A stretch of 64,000 nucleotides of DNA from Soehngenia longivitae (GCF_004684055.1 NZ_SRIB01000011.1:1-64000); one strand, 5' to 3'; numbered from the stretch's first letter, positions 1 through 10,396 are shown. The notes: generated by a model from the letters alone, not told the origin. Numbers and translations are program-made.

Positions 1-2
1 AT

Positions 3-77
3 GCGGGAGTGGCTCAGTGGTAGAGCATCGCCTTGCCAAGGCGAGGGTCGCGAGTTCGAATCTCGTCTTCCGCTCCA
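3..77 (+). tRNA. tRNA-Gly (GCC)
   Basis: Cloverleaf with a 7-bp acceptor stem (GCGGGAG with CTTCCGC, one G-U pair), an anticodon stem closed around a loop carrying GCC, a GTTCGAATC T-arm, and an encoded CCA at 75-77. It lies 43 nt before tRNA-Arg and is probably co-transcribed with it. The promoter must lie left of the window. Confidence 0.96.
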
Positions 78-120
78 TTTTTTGTTATTAGAAGAATTTT
101 AATTCTTCTTTTTTTTAAAT

Positions 121-197
121 GTACCCTTAGCTCAGTTGGATAGAGTACTTGACTACGAATCAAGGGGTCGGGGGTTCGAATCCCTCAGGGTACACCA
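121..197 (+). tRNA. tRNA-Arg (ACG)
   Basis: Acceptor stem GTACCCT pairs fully with AGGGTAC (187-193). The anticodon stem CTTGA/TCAAG encloses loop CTACGAA, giving anticodon ACG (inosine-modified in bacteria, so tadA would be needed). T-arm GGTTCGAATCC and encoded CCA (195-197) are present. The macro-domain gene starts only 21 nt after the CCA end, with no terminator between. Confidence 0.96.
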
Positions 198-218
198 TTA
201 ACAAGGAGTTGTTATAAT

Positions 219-755
219 ATGAAAATACAGAATATTGAAATAATTATAAAAATTGGAGATATAACTGATGAAAATGTTGACGTAATTGTCAATGCAGCTA
301 ATAATTCATTACTAGGCGGGGGTGGAGTTGACGGAGCTATACATAAAAGAGCTGGGGCATCTGTGCTAGAACAATGTAAAAAACATGGAGGTTGTGCCAC
401 TGGTGATGCTAAAATTACAACAGCTGGTAATTTATTATGTAAATATATTATTCATACTGTAGGACCAATATACGGTAGACATGGCGGATTAGAGTCTTTA
501 TTATTGTATAATTGCTATATAAATTCATTAAAATTAGCAGATGAATATTCACTAAAAACTATATCTTTTTCGGCAATTTCTACTGGAGTATATGGATACC
601 CGGTTGAAGAAACTTTACCAATAATATACAAAGCAATAAAAGATTTTTCAGCAAAAAATAATAATATTCAAGAAATTAGATTTGTCTTATTTGATAAAGA
701 AAAATACAAATTATATAATTCTTATTTTAATGCTATATTAGATAAAAATTTATAG
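219..755 (+). CDS. macro-domain protein (ADP-ribose/O-acetyl-ADP-ribose hydrolase family)
   Basis: This 178-residue protein is a single macro domain. It shows the ADP-ribose-binding NAANNSL motif (residues 25-31), the glycine-rich GGGGVDGAI loop (33-41) and the phosphate-binding STGVYGYP loop (121-128), as in the MacroD/YmdB type. Family members cleave O-acetyl-ADP-ribose or remove ADP-ribose from proteins or nucleic acids in the cytosol. The exact substrate cannot be read from sequence. The ATG follows an AAGGAG site (203-208). The gene lies 21 nt after the tRNA-Arg CCA end with no terminator or separate promoter seen, so it may be transcribed from the tRNA promoter and need RNase processing at its 5' side. 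Confidence 0.92.
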   Translation: MKIQNIEIIIKIGDITDENVDVIVNAANNSLLGGGGVDGAIHKRAGASVLEQCKKHGGCATGDAKITTAGNLLCKYIIHTVGPIYGRHGGLESLLLYNCYINSLKLADEYSLKTISFSAISTGVYGYPVEETLPIIYKAIKDFSAKNNNIQEIRFVLFDKEKYKLYNSYFNAILDKNL

Positions 756-763
756 TTTTATGG

Positions 764-792
764 TTGACATATTATCTTTTTTATATTATTAT
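764..792 (+). promoter_or_regulatory. sigma-A-type promoter for the phospholipase C-like gene
   Basis: TTGACA (764-769), a 17-nt spacer, and TATTAT (787-792). Transcription would start near 799, leaving a leader just long enough for the ribosome site at 811-817. This supports translation starting near 823 rather than at a downstream codon. Confidence 0.7.
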
Positions 793-822
793 TAACACAT
801 TGAATAAAAAGAAGGTGTTAAT

Positions 823-1476
823 ATTTTAGCTGAAACACATAAGGTAATAGCAAATAAAATTTATAATGAAGTTTTTGATGAATACGGCATACAGTTAGAT
901 AATAATAAATTATTATGGGGAAGCATAGCTCCTGATTATCTTCCAAAATATAAATTCATAAGACATTACAAAGATGAAAGCATAAATTATGTTGTTAACG
1001 AGATTCTGAAGATAATACTATTTACTAAATATGTTGATATATCTATCGTTCCTCAAAGCATTGTAGTGGCATCTTTAAGTAAAAAAATAGGCATAATTTC
1101 TCATTATTTATCGGACTATGTTTGTTATCCACATGCTCAAAGATGGACTTTTTCAGATTCGATGATAAAACATATAAAATATGAAAACAATCTTAACGAT
1201 TTTGCAAAATCATATAAATTTGATCAACCACAAAGTAAGATTTATGTGCCAGATATAGATTTAGATTCTTTAAATTTACATAATACAAAGAAAACAATAA
1301 AGAAATTTATTGATCAAGTTGTGGAAGAATATAATAAAACAGCAAGTAAAACAGCAAGTTTTAGCAACGATTTAGATTTTGCTAATTTTATAAATAGAAA
1401 AATGATATTCTTTATAATTGACACAATGAGAGAATCGGTTCTCGAAGGGCAAGAGACTTTAGCTTTTCAAATTTAA
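823..1476 (+). CDS. zinc-dependent phospholipase C family protein, probable ATT start
   Basis: The reading frame is open from 808 and has no ATG, GTG or TTG before 1066. A start at 1066 would delete half the fold. I place the start at ATT 823, five bases after an AAGGTG site (812-817), giving 217 residues beginning LAETHK. The sequence then shows features of the zinc-dependent phospholipase C fold: a His near the N-terminus, GSIAPD, RHYKD, and the HYLSDYVCYPH segment with His and Asp metal ligands. There is no signal peptide, so it may act in the cytosol. Substrate is unknown. It stands alone behind its own promoter, and the asnA T-box leader follows. The family call is fairly secure. The ATT start is inference from the SD position and the conserved N-terminus. 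Confidence 0.8.
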   Translation: MLAETHKVIANKIYNEVFDEYGIQLDNNKLLWGSIAPDYLPKYKFIRHYKDESINYVVNEILKIILFTKYVDISIVPQSIVVASLSKKIGIISHYLSDYVCYPHAQRWTFSDSMIKHIKYENNLNDFAKSYKFDQPQSKIYVPDIDLDSLNLHNTKKTIKKFIDQVVEEYNKTASKTASFSNDLDFANFINRKMIFFIIDTMRESVLEGQETLAFQI

Positions 1477-1487
1477 ATAGTTTAAAT

Positions 1488-1750
1488 ATTCGATGACGGG
1501 AAGAGTAGTATTGAAATTTTAGTTTAAAGAGAGTTAGGAATGGTGAAATCCTGATACTAAAATCAATATGAAGAACGCCCCTAAGATTCTTTTCCGAACT
1601 AATGTTAATTACACTAGGTTAAGACGGTTTAGCCCGTTAAAAGCTAGACATATCGAGTTATCTGTATGTTTATGAGGTGAGCTTATGCTAAATAAGGTGG
1701 TACCGCGATTTTTTCGTCCTTTGATATTAAAGGACGTTTTTTTTATACTT
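1488..1750 (+). promoter_or_regulatory. T-box leader (tRNA-Asn type) of asnA
   Basis: This gene-free stretch is a T-box riboswitch. It has an AGTA-type stem I motif near 1505, a candidate specifier AAC (1574-1576) after GAAG, the T-box core AAGGTGGTACCGCG (1694-1707), and a terminator CGTCCTTT/AAAGGACG (1715-1736) followed by at least eight T. Uncharged tRNA-Asn should pair with AAC and the TGGT bulge to favour the antiterminator. TGGT would contact a discriminator G by G-U wobble. I see no strong promoter at its 5' end. Confidence 0.9.
1715..1746 (+). terminator. regulated terminator of the asnA T-box
   Basis: An 8-bp stem CGTCCTTT/AAAGGACG with a 6-nt loop, then a run of T from 1737. It competes with the T-box antiterminator. 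Confidence 0.88.
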
Positions 1751-1768
1751 TTTTAAGGAGTGATTTAA

Positions 1769-2755
1769 ATGTTAATTAATGGATTTACACCAAGGGAACT
1801 TCAAATTGCAATTAAGTTGATCAAAGATTATTTTGAAAAAGATTTAGCTGATGTATTAAATTTGACAAGAGTATCTGCACCGCTGTTTGTAAAAACAGAT
1901 ACAGGTCTTAACGACAATTTATCAGGTAAGGAAAAAGCTGTTGAGTTTTCAATGAGAAAATATAATGAAAAGTTAGAGATAGTACAATCTTTAGCTAAAT
2001 GGAAACGTATGGCTTTAAAATGGTATGGATTTGAGACTTATGAAGGTCTATATACTGACATGAATGCAATTAGACCAGATGAATATGTCGATAAAACTCA
2101 TTCTATCTACGTAGACCAATGGGATTGGGAAAAAATTATAAGATACGAAGATCGCAATTCAGATTACTTATTTGAGACGGTAAGACTGATATACAAGGTC
2201 TTTAAAGATACTGAGACTTATATAAATGAAATATTCCCAAATAATACAAAAATAATTTTACCAGAGGAAATATTTTTTATAGATAGTCAAACATTAGAAG
2301 ATCTATATCCTAACTATTCACCAAAAGATAGAGAAAATATAATAGCAAAAGAAAAGAAAGCCGTATTTATCCATAAAATAGGGGATAAACTTAAATCTGG
2401 TAAGCCACATGATCTTAGATCGCCAGATTATGATGATTGGAATTTGAATGGAGATATTATATTTTACAGTCCAACAATAGGAGAAGCTATAGAATTGTCA
2501 AGCATGGGTATTAGAGTTGATAGTGATAGTTTGAAAAGGCAGCTAGCTATTGCAGATTGCACCTACAGAGAAAAGTATGAGTATCATCAGCTCATACTAA
2601 AAGGTGAATTACCGTTCACTATTGGGGGAGGAATAGGGCAATCAAGAATTTGTATGTTTTTTTTACAAACTAAGCATATTGGACAAGTACAAGCTTCAGT
2701 TTGGCCAGAAAATGAGTTAAAGAAATGTAAAGAAGAAAATATATTTTTACTATAA
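1769..2755 (+). CDS. asnA: aspartate-ammonia ligase (asparagine synthetase A)
   Basis: The 328-residue protein has the full length expected of AsnA, which makes asparagine from aspartate, ammonia and ATP and is related to class II aminoacyl-tRNA synthetases. Visible landmarks are the DYFEKDLADVLNLTRVSAPLF start, the VDQWDWEK segment, and the class II motif 3-like GGGIGQSRICMF near the C-terminus. The ATG at 1769 is preceded by AAGGAG (1755-1760). It is the sole gene after an Asn-type T-box, so it should be induced when tRNA-Asn is uncharged. Transcription appears monocistronic: a new gene with its own ribosome site begins about 105 nt later. Confidence 0.97.
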   Translation: MLINGFTPRELQIAIKLIKDYFEKDLADVLNLTRVSAPLFVKTDTGLNDNLSGKEKAVEFSMRKYNEKLEIVQSLAKWKRMALKWYGFETYEGLYTDMNAIRPDEYVDKTHSIYVDQWDWEKIIRYEDRNSDYLFETVRLIYKVFKDTETYINEIFPNNTKIILPEEIFFIDSQTLEDLYPNYSPKDRENIIAKEKKAVFIHKIGDKLKSGKPHDLRSPDYDDWNLNGDIIFYSPTIGEAIELSSMGIRVDSDSLKRQLAIADCTYREKYEYHQLILKGELPFTIGGGIGQSRICMFFLQTKHIGQVQASVWPENELKKCKEENIFLL

Positions 2756-2861
2756 ATGTTAAAAGAATGTAATAAATATAGTTAAAAAGTATCACCTTTA
2801 TTGTTATTTTTGTAGTATAATAAACTTACTCTATAATCATATGAAGGGTGAGTGCTTTATA

Positions 2862-3596
2862 ATGACATTAAATGAAAAAACTTATGCAAATATTTATGAA
2901 GGATTAAAAAGAAATTTCTTATATGAAAATGATTTAAACAGCATTCACATTTTAATAAATTTATACGACATTGAAGACAACATTAGGAATATATATCCAA
3001 AATATGTTACCATTCAATATATTAAGAATAATATTTCTAGATTTTTAAAAGGAAGAGAAGGGAATTCTTTAATAGCATCTAATTTAGGTGAACTTATACA
3101 CGAGGATATAAATAGACTAGAGTTGCTATTGTATTTAGATGGGTATAAGAAAGGGTATGCTGACATAAAAAATGCCAATTTACTCGAAAAAGAGGCGGTT
3201 GAAATCTATGATATAAACACTTTATATCATAGGAAATATTTGTTTCAATTTGATTTTAGTAATCAAAATATTAATGATTTTAAAGAAGAATTATTTAAAA
3301 ACTTAAAAGAAACAGATGATTATTATAAGTATTTAGATGATTTAATTATCTATTATTGCAATAAGATAATTGAAAATAAAATTATGAATTTGAATAATTA
3401 TTTAGACAGTCAACTTACAATAAAATGTAATACTAAATCTCTGGTGATTAATGATAATCCAGACCTTTTATCTGACAATGATTTGAAATCAATTTACCAA
3501 GAAGTCGTATCCATAATCATAAAAAATTCTAATCGTCTATTTAAAGATGCTTATTGGAATGGTTTAAACGACAGAGTCTTGAAACGCTATAAATGA
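2862..3596 (+). CDS. protein of unknown function (244 aa)
   Basis: I do not recognise this family. I chose ATG 2862 because an AAGGGTGAG site (2844-2852) sits 9 nt upstream; the in-frame ATG at 2841 lies in front of that site. The product is soluble, rich in Asn, Asp, Lys and Ile, and mostly helical in appearance, with no signal peptide or membrane segment. Two aromatic/glycine patches, GYKKGY in the first half and AYWNGL near the C-terminus, look like distant copies and may mark a duplicated unit. It ends 19 nt before the CBS-ACT gene, whose AAAGGAGG site fills the gap, so the two are likely co-transcribed up to the terminator at 4253. Function is open. Confidence 0.75.
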   Translation: MTLNEKTYANIYEGLKRNFLYENDLNSIHILINLYDIEDNIRNIYPKYVTIQYIKNNISRFLKGREGNSLIASNLGELIHEDINRLELLLYLDGYKKGYADIKNANLLEKEAVEIYDINTLYHRKYLFQFDFSNQNINDFKEELFKNLKETDDYYKYLDDLIIYYCNKIIENKIMNLNNYLDSQLTIKCNTKSLVINDNPDLLSDNDLKSIYQEVVSIIIKNSNRLFKDAYWNGLNDRVLKRYK

Positions 3597-3615
3597 AAAA
3601 TAAAGGAGGATTTAT

Positions 3616-4248
3616 ATGTACGTTCGAAATCATATGATTAAATTAAAGGATTTAGTTAGCTTAAATCCGGAAGAGAATGTTAAAGATGCTCTTAAGAAAA
3701 TTAATAGCAAAGATTTCTTATCATTGCCAGTAATAAGTGAGAACAAGATTTTAGGTATACTTATGAAAGAAGCAATTTACAGGAAATATTTTGAAGAAGA
3801 TTTTACTAGTAAGGAAGACTTCCTGACAAATTGTAAGGTTAAGGACATTTACAATAAAGATTTAAAAATTATTAATGAAAGTGAGCCCATAGAGGAAGCT
3901 TCATATTTGCTAAATAATAGAAGAACTCCATTTTTAGCAGTTATAGATGATAAAGGTAATTTTGTAGGAATCTTAACTCATGCTGCCATTTTTAAAGCTT
4001 TCTCTGAAATATTTGGATTAGAAATTGGTCAAAGGCTTGTAATTCATATGTTTGATATCCCTGGTCAACTTGCTAGATTAACTGATATCTTAAAAAAAGA
4101 GAATATCAATATAATGAATTTGACATTATTAGATACTAAAGTCATGGGAATTATAAAAGTTGTGTTGAGAGTTGATACAGCTAATATTGAAGAATTAGTT
4201 TTAAAATTAGAAAAAGAAGGATTCAAAATTGGAGAATTTGGCGAATAA
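3616..4248 (+). CDS. CBS-CBS-ACT domain protein
   Basis: 210 residues. Two CBS motifs (about residues 6-57 and 73-130, each with the I.E..L.GI/F.GILT pattern) are followed by a C-terminal ACT domain (about 140-205: MFDIPGQLARLTDILKKENINI). CBS pairs usually bind adenosyl nucleotides and ACT domains amino acids, so this looks like a stand-alone metabolite sensor; related architectures are annotated as AcuB-like. There is no catalytic domain. It starts with a good SD (AAAGGAGG, 3603-3610) and is followed by a strong terminator. The lack of an adjacent partner leaves its target unknown. Confidence 0.85.
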   Translation: MYVRNHMIKLKDLVSLNPEENVKDALKKINSKDFLSLPVISENKILGILMKEAIYRKYFEEDFTSKEDFLTNCKVKDIYNKDLKIINESEPIEEASYLLNNRRTPFLAVIDDKGNFVGILTHAAIFKAFSEIFGLEIGQRLVIHMFDIPGQLARLTDILKKENINIMNLTLLDTKVMGIIKVVLRVDTANIEELVLKLEKEGFKIGEFGE

Positions 4249-4252
4249 TGTG

Positions 4253-4280
4253 CCCCTCAAATTATGAGGGGTTTTTTCTT
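4253..4280 (+). terminator. rho-independent terminator after the CBS-ACT gene
   Basis: CCCCTCA (4253-4259), 5-nt loop, TGAGGGG (4265-4271), then six T. It separates the preceding operon from ruvCAB. Confidence 0.9.
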
Positions 4281-4339
4281 AGTAATTTATATCAAATTAT
4301 GATAAAATAGATGATAGATTATATTTTAAGGAGCATTAT

Positions 4340-4834
4340 ATGATAATTATTGGTATAGATCCAGGGATTGCAACTGTTGGATATGGTATAATAGAATGCA
4401 TTACGAATAAATGTAGAGCTATTGATTATGGTCCTATATTAACACCTGCGAATTTATCAATGCCTTATAGGTTGGATATGATATTTGAAGAATTAAATAA
4501 AATAATTAAGTATTATAAACCTCATGATATGGCTTTGGAAGAACTATTTTTTAACAAAAATGTAAAAACTGCAATTACTGTGGGGCATGCTAGAGGAGTA
4601 GAAATATTAAGTGCAGTTAGAAATGGTTTAGACATATACGAATACACACCATTGCAAATAAAACAAGCTGTGGTAGGATATGGTAGGGCAGATAAAAAAC
4701 AAGTACAATACATGGTCAAAACTTTACTCAACCTAGGAGATATTCCTAAGCCAGATGATGTTGCAGATGCTCTAGCAGTCGCAATATGTCACAGCAGCAG
4801 CTTAAAGTTCAAAGATCTATTTTTGATGAAATGA
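4340..4834 (+). CDS. ruvC: crossover junction endodeoxyribonuclease RuvC
   Basis: 164 residues, normal for RuvC, the dimeric nuclease that resolves Holliday junctions with RuvAB. The acidic active site is visible: IGIDPG (Asp7), the EELFF glutamates (about 67-68), and DDVADALAVAICH near the C-terminus with the last two catalytic Asp. The ATG follows AAGGAG (4329-4334). It is the first gene of ruvC-ruvA-ruvB, with 14 nt to ruvA. A weak TGATAAAAT element (4300-4308) may be the -10. I saw no LexA-type GAAC-N4-GTTC box upstream, so SOS control is not evident. Confidence 0.97.
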   Translation: MIIIGIDPGIATVGYGIIECITNKCRAIDYGPILTPANLSMPYRLDMIFEELNKIIKYYKPHDMALEELFFNKNVKTAITVGHARGVEILSAVRNGLDIYEYTPLQIKQAVVGYGRADKKQVQYMVKTLLNLGDIPKPDDVADALAVAICHSSSLKFKDLFLMK

Positions 4835-4848
4835 AGAGGTGAAAGCAT

Positions 4849-5436
4849 TTGCTTGAATACATAAAAGGGAAAATAATACATTTAGGAGATGAATATGTTA
4901 TTATTGAGAATAACGGGATTGGTTATAGAATAATGACATCAATGAATACAATATCAAATATAAACCCAGAGGCTACAGATATACTTTTATATACGCATAT
5001 TATTATGCGAGAAGAAGATATTTTATTATATGGATTTGATTCAGTTGATGAAATGAACACTTTTAAATTATTAATAACAGTTTCCAAAGTTGGACCCAAA
5101 TTAGCTTGTGCAATACTGTCTTGTCTTAATACTTCTAGACTTAAAATGGCAATTTTATCAAATGATATAGCATTGCTATGCAAATGTTCTGGAGTAGGCA
5201 AAAAAACTGCAGAAAGAATTATATTAGAACTTAAAGATAAAATCGATGAAAATTCTATAAATTATGGTGATATAAAACTTAATAATATAAATTCAGTTTT
5301 AGAAGAAGTAACAGAAGCATGTATATCCTTGGGCTATAACAGATACGAAATAAGAAATGCTTTGGAACAATTAGACTTAGAAAATTTAGAAATTGAAGAA
5401 ATAATAAAGCTTGTTTTAAGAAAGCTAGCTAATTAG
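4849..5436 (+). CDS. ruvA: Holliday junction branch-migration protein RuvA
   Basis: 195 residues. The N-terminal OB domain begins [10 protein letters not shown] helix-hairpin-helix region follows ([14 protein letters not shown], and [19 protein letters not shown] at about 119-137), then a small C-terminal domain (about 150-195) that contacts RuvB. RuvA tetramers bind the four-way junction and load the RuvB motor. Translation starts at TTG 4849, eight bases after AGAGGTG (4835-4841 region). ruvB starts 8 nt after its stop, indicating coupled translation. Confidence 0.97.
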   Translation: MLEYIKGKIIHLGDEYVIIENNGIGYRIMTSMNTISNINPEATDILLYTHIIMREEDILLYGFDSVDEMNTFKLLITVSKVGPKLACAILSCLNTSRLKMAILSNDIALLCKCSGVGKKTAERIILELKDKIDENSINYGDIKLNNINSVLEEVTEACISLGYNRYEIRNALEQLDLENLEIEEIIKLVLRKLAN

Positions 5437-5444
5437 GTGATAAT

Positions 5445-6449
5445 ATGGATGAAAATATAAACAGAATAATTGCACGTAACAGTTTATTTGAAGACTTTGA
5501 TTCTGATATTACATTAAGACCAAAATGGCTCAATGAATATATAGGACAAGACAAAGTTAAAAATAAACTAGACATATTCATACAAGCGGCTAAAGGCAGG
5601 AATGAAGCCTTAGATCATGTTCTCCTTGTGGGTCCACCTGGATTAGGAAAAACTACATTAGCAAATATTATCGCAAATGAAATGGGTGTAAACATAAGGG
5701 TTACCTCGGGGCCAGCGATAGAAAGAGCAGGCGATTTAGCGAGTATTCTAACAAATCTATCAGATGATGATGTATTATTCATTGATGAAATACATAGAAT
5801 AAATCGTACGGTAGAAGAAATCCTATATCCTGCTATGGAGGATTATGCACTTGATATAATCATTGGTAAAGGTCCATCGGCAAGATCTGTAAGATTGGAT
5901 TTATCAAGATTTACTCTCATAGGAGCTACTACAAGATCAGGGCTACTGACATCTCCGCTAAGAGATAGGTTTGGAGTTCTGCTAAATTTAGAATTATATG
6001 ATATCAATAGCTTGACTGACATAATTAATAGATCAGCTAAAATCCTAAATATAGAGATAGAAATAGAAGGAGCATTAGAAATTGCTAGACGTTCTAGAGG
6101 GACTCCTAGAATTGCCAATAGATTATTGAAGAGAGTAAGAGATTATGCTCAGGTGGTAGAAAATGGTATTATAACGCTTGAGGTTGCAAAAAAAGGTTTA
6201 GACTTATTAGAGATAGATGAGCTTGGTTTAGACAATGTAGATCGTAAAATATTACTTTCTATAATTCACAATTTTGATGGAGGACCTGTTGGCATTGACA
6301 CTTTATCTGCAGCAACAGGAGAAGAAAAAGTTACAATTGAAGATGTATATGAACCATATTTAATTCAAATTGGTTTTATCAATAGGACACCTAGAGGACG
6401 AGTGGCAAGTAAAAAAGCTTACGAACATTTTAATATTAGTTATAAATAA
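5445..6449 (+). CDS. ruvB: Holliday junction branch-migration ATPase RuvB
   Basis: 334 residues, the usual length. Walker A is GPPGLGKT (63-70), Walker B is LFIDEIHR, and sensor motifs include GATTRSG and [10 protein letters not shown]-terminal winged-helix domain carries the RTPRGR signature. RuvB is the hexameric AAA+ helicase that drives branch migration on RuvA-bound junctions. The start ATG follows AGGTGAT within 8 nt of the ruvA stop. A SpoIID-like gene follows 14 nt later, so the operon may continue past the repair genes. Confidence 0.98.
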   Translation: MDENINRIIARNSLFEDFDSDITLRPKWLNEYIGQDKVKNKLDIFIQAAKGRNEALDHVLLVGPPGLGKTTLANIIANEMGVNIRVTSGPAIERAGDLASILTNLSDDDVLFIDEIHRINRTVEEILYPAMEDYALDIIIGKGPSARSVRLDLSRFTLIGATTRSGLLTSPLRDRFGVLLNLELYDINSLTDIINRSAKILNIEIEIEGALEIARRSRGTPRIANRLLKRVRDYAQVVENGIITLEVAKKGLDLLEIDELGLDNVDRKILLSIIHNFDGGPVGIDTLSAATGEEKVTIEDVYEPYLIQIGFINRTPRGRVASKKAYEHFNISYK

Positions 6450-6463
6450 TTAAGGTGGTTGAA

Positions 6464-7801
6464 ATGAGATTAAAATTTAATAAGTTAATTACAATCTGCA
6501 TCTTTATGATTATTTTTTTTCTGAATTCTGAAACTTTAGCAGAAAATGTACAATATATTGACGTAAAAATTGGAAATAACGTTTCTATGAGTAGTAAAAT
6601 AGGCATTAGTTCAACTAGTGGCTTTATAATAAGAAATACGATTAATGATTATTCAACAAATGAAACCGCGATTTATATATCATTAAGTTCACCTGAATTT
6701 TATACAATTCTAGACGAGAATGGTAATAAGATAGCAGAGATTAATTATGCCGATAATTACGAAATTGTACCAATGTTTGAAAATAATGATTATGTCAATT
6801 TAAACGGAAAATATTATAGAGGGAGTATAAAGCTAATAAAAAACAACAACAATTGTTATATAATAAATCACGTATCTTTAGAGGAATACCTGTATGGAGT
6901 TGTTCCAAAAGAAATTCCATCATCTGCTCCATTAGAAGCATTAAAGGCTCAGGCTATTGTTTCTAGAAGCTATTCTTTAAGTAACTTAAATAAACATATT
7001 AAAGATGGTTACAACTTATGCGATTCTACTCATTGCCAAGTATATGGTGGATATAGTGCAGAGAAAGATAGTACAAATACAGCAGTAGATGAGACTAAAG
7101 GTATGATTTTAGAATATAACGACAGAGCCGTTGACGCTGTATTTCATTCTTCATCAGGGGGACACACTGAAAGTAGTGAAAATGTATGGGGTACTAAGAT
7201 ACCATATTTAGTGGCGGTTAAAGATCCATTTTCATTAAACGCCCCTAACAGCAATTGGAACATAACATTTACTAACTCTGTTATTGTGAATAATTTAAGG
7301 AATAACAACATAGAAATTCAAGACCTGATAGATATAGAAGTTTTAGATAGAACAGAATCAGGTCGAGCAAAAACCATAAAAGTAGTAGCTTCAGATAAGA
7401 CAGTATTACTTAGTGGCGATAAATTTAGATCGATCATGGGCAATTCTAATTTTAAGAGTACATTGTTTTCTATTGAGAAAAATTATGATACTGATAGAGT
7501 CGTAAAATCAACTTTATCGAAAAACGGTATAGAAGAAATAGATTTTACATCAAATACTATAATGATAATGACGAATAATGGAATAAAAAATCTTGACAAA
7601 TCTTCAATTGACGTATTAAATAGCTTAGGCCAAACTAATATAAAAATAGATACTCATGTCTCATCTTTTTCTTTTGTTGGTAAAGGGTATGGGCATGGAG
7701 TAGGAATGAGCCAATACGGAGCTATTGAAATGGCAAAAGAAGGATACAATTACGAGCAAATATTACAATATTATTATAAAAATATTAAGATTACGCAATA
7801 G
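6464..7801 (+). CDS. SpoIID/LytB domain protein (secreted peptidoglycan lytic transglycosylase family)
   Basis: I start at ATG 6464, five bases after AAGGTGG (6452-6458); the in-frame GTG at 6455 lies inside that site. The 445-residue product opens with a signal peptide or anchor (basic MRLKFNK, then a hydrophobic stretch to about residue 23). A SpoIID fold follows: [28 protein letters not shown], the HCQVYGG loop, [14 protein letters not shown], and at the C-terminus [15 protein letters not shown]. SpoIID proteins cleave glycan strands during engulfment. Copies next to ruvB/queA occur in many clostridia and need not be sporulation genes, so this one does not prove spore formation. Confidence 0.9.
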   Translation: MRLKFNKLITICIFMIIFFLNSETLAENVQYIDVKIGNNVSMSSKIGISSTSGFIIRNTINDYSTNETAIYISLSSPEFYTILDENGNKIAEINYADNYEIVPMFENNDYVNLNGKYYRGSIKLIKNNNNCYIINHVSLEEYLYGVVPKEIPSSAPLEALKAQAIVSRSYSLSNLNKHIKDGYNLCDSTHCQVYGGYSAEKDSTNTAVDETKGMILEYNDRAVDAVFHSSSGGHTESSENVWGTKIPYLVAVKDPFSLNAPNSNWNITFTNSVIVNNLRNNNIEIQDLIDIEVLDRTESGRAKTIKVVASDKTVLLSGDKFRSIMGNSNFKSTLFSIEKNYDTDRVVKSTLSKNGIEEIDFTSNTIMIMTNNGIKNLDKSSIDVLNSLGQTNIKIDTHVSSFSFVGKGYGHGVGMSQYGAIEMAKEGYNYEQILQYYYKNIKITQ

Positions 7802-7818
7802 ATTGGAGACCGGATAAA

Positions 7819-8841
7819 TTGAAAACAGAAGATTTTAATTATAAATTACCTAAAGAATTAATAGCTCAAGTTCCTTTAGAAAATAGGACTAGTTCTAGGT
7901 TGATGATAGTTAATAGAGAAACAGAGGAAATAAGCAACAATAAATTTACTGATATTGTGGATGAATTGAATTCTGGTGATTGCTTAGTATTAAATGATAC
8001 TAAAGTTATGCCTGCTCGATTATTTGGCCACAGACCTAGCAGAGAAGAAAAAATCGAAGTGTTACTATTAAAACGTATATCTGAGAACATATGGGAATGT
8101 TTGGTAAAACCAGGTAAAAAAATGAGAGAAGATACCTTAATAGAATTTGGTGATATTTTAAAAGCAAAAGTCTTGCATATAACCGAGGGAGGAATTCGAG
8201 TAATTGAGTTTTTTTACAGCGGAGTTTTTGAGGAAGTACTAGATGAGCTTGGTGAAATGCCACTTCCTCCATATATAACACAAAAGTTAGAAGAAAAAGA
8301 AAGGTATCAAACCGTATACTCTAAAAATTTAGGGTCAGCTGCAGCGCCAACTGCAGGATTACATTTTGACAATGTAATACTAAATGAGATTGAGAATAAG
8401 GGTGTAAATATAGCATACTTAACTCTTCATGTAGGACTTGGAACTTTTAGACCCGTTAAAGTTGAAAGAATAGAAGAACATAAAATGCATTCCGAGTATT
8501 ATGAGATCAATGAAGATTGTGCTAATAAAATAAATGAATCTAAAGCAAAAGGTGGTAAGATTGTATCAGTGGGGACGACTTCTTTAAGGACATTGGAAAC
8601 AGTTGCAGATGAAAATGGAATTGTTAAAGCACAATCAGGATGGACTGATATATTTATTTATCCTGGTTATAGATTTAAGATTGTTGATGAATTGATTACC
8701 AATTTTCATTTGCCTGAATCCACATTATTAATGTTAATTTGTGCATTTGCAAATAAAGATTTAATCATGAAAGCATATAAGATAGCAATAGAAGAGAAAT
8801 ATAGATTTTTTAGTTTTGGCGATGCAATGCTTATCAAATAG
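7819..8841 (+). CDS. queA: tRNA preQ1(34) S-adenosylmethionine ribosyltransferase-isomerase QueA
   Basis: 340 residues, full length. It starts [15 protein letters not shown], has [10 protein letters not shown], the AAPTAGLHF motif and [10 protein letters not shown], and ends with the family's [16 protein letters not shown]. QueA transfers the ribosyl group of SAM to preQ1 at the wobble position of His, Asp, Asn and Tyr tRNAs, giving epoxyqueuosine. Translation begins at TTG 7819 with a GGAG 10 nt upstream. It is followed after 9 nt by tgt, the enzyme that inserts preQ1. Confidence 0.97.
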   Translation: MKTEDFNYKLPKELIAQVPLENRTSSRLMIVNRETEEISNNKFTDIVDELNSGDCLVLNDTKVMPARLFGHRPSREEKIEVLLLKRISENIWECLVKPGKKMREDTLIEFGDILKAKVLHITEGGIRVIEFFYSGVFEEVLDELGEMPLPPYITQKLEEKERYQTVYSKNLGSAAAPTAGLHFDNVILNEIENKGVNIAYLTLHVGLGTFRPVKVERIEEHKMHSEYYEINEDCANKINESKAKGGKIVSVGTTSLRTLETVADENGIVKAQSGWTDIFIYPGYRFKIVDELITNFHLPESTLLMLICAFANKDLIMKAYKIAIEEKYRFFSFGDAMLIK

Positions 8842-9972
<1,131 letters not shown>

Positions 9973-10023
9973 TAGAGCTTTTTGGAGTTTTATTGTATAA
10001 TATATATTAAAAGGAGTGATAAA

Positions 10024-10344
10024 GTGGAAGCATTGCAAGCATTGATATTACCAATAGCGTTTTTGGCAATTTTTTATTTTTTAGCTATTAGACCTCAAAA
10101 GAAAAAAGAAAAACAAGTAAAAGAGATGAGAGATAGCTTAAAAATAGGTGATGAGATCATAACTATTGGAGGTTTATATGGAAAAGTAGTTAAAGTAAAA
10201 GATGACTATGTAACATTAGAAGTAGGACCTTCAAAGGCGAAAATGGATTTCGCAAAATGGGCAGTAGGATCCGTTGTAAAATCAAGAGTTGCAAATGATT
10301 CTTCTTCTAAACAAGCTGAACTTAAAGACGAAGAAGATAATTAA
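10024..10344 (+). CDS. yajC: preprotein translocase subunit YajC
   Basis: I start at GTG 10024, right after AAGGAGTGAT (10011-10020), although the frame is open from 9982. The 106-residue protein has one N-terminal membrane helix (about 4-22), the family motif AIRPQKKKEK (about 22-31), and a cytosolic domain with MRDSLKIGDEIITIGGLYGKVVKV. YajC associates with SecDF and YidC at the translocon. Here scfA-scfB separate it from secD, and a terminator follows it. Confidence 0.95.
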   Translation: MEALQALILPIAFLAIFYFLAIRPQKKKEKQVKEMRDSLKIGDEIITIGGLYGKVVKVKDDYVTLEVGPSKAKMDFAKWAVGSVVKSRVANDSSSKQAELKDEEDN

Positions 10345-10364
10345 ACAAAACAAGAAAAACAATG

Positions 10365-10396
10365 AAAAAGAAAACTTCCACAGAAGTTTTCTTTTT
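10365..10396 (+). terminator. terminator between yajC and scfA
   Basis: GAAAACTTC (10370-10378), CACA loop, GAAGTTTTC (10383-10391), followed by five T and preceded by A residues that lengthen the stem. Confidence 0.88.

Noticed and set aside
1066-1476. Short 136-residue version of the phospholipase C-like gene starting at GTG 1066
   Set aside because: The frame continues upstream with conserved GSIAPD and RHYKD motifs and a well-placed SD at 811-817. The GTG is an internal codon.
823-1476. Phospholipase C-like gene as a 5'-truncated pseudogene because no ATG is found
   Set aside because: A consensus promoter (764-792), an SD and a normal N-terminus all fit an ATT start. No frameshift or internal stop is present.
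6464-7801. SpoIID-like protein as proof of sporulation
   Set aside because: SpoIID/LytB proteins at the ruvB-queA site occur also in non-spore-formers. No other sporulation gene is in the window.
9982-10023. N-terminal extension of YajC
   Set aside because: The extension would be translated from across the SD AAGGAG, and YajC normally begins just before its membrane helix, as GTG 10024 does.
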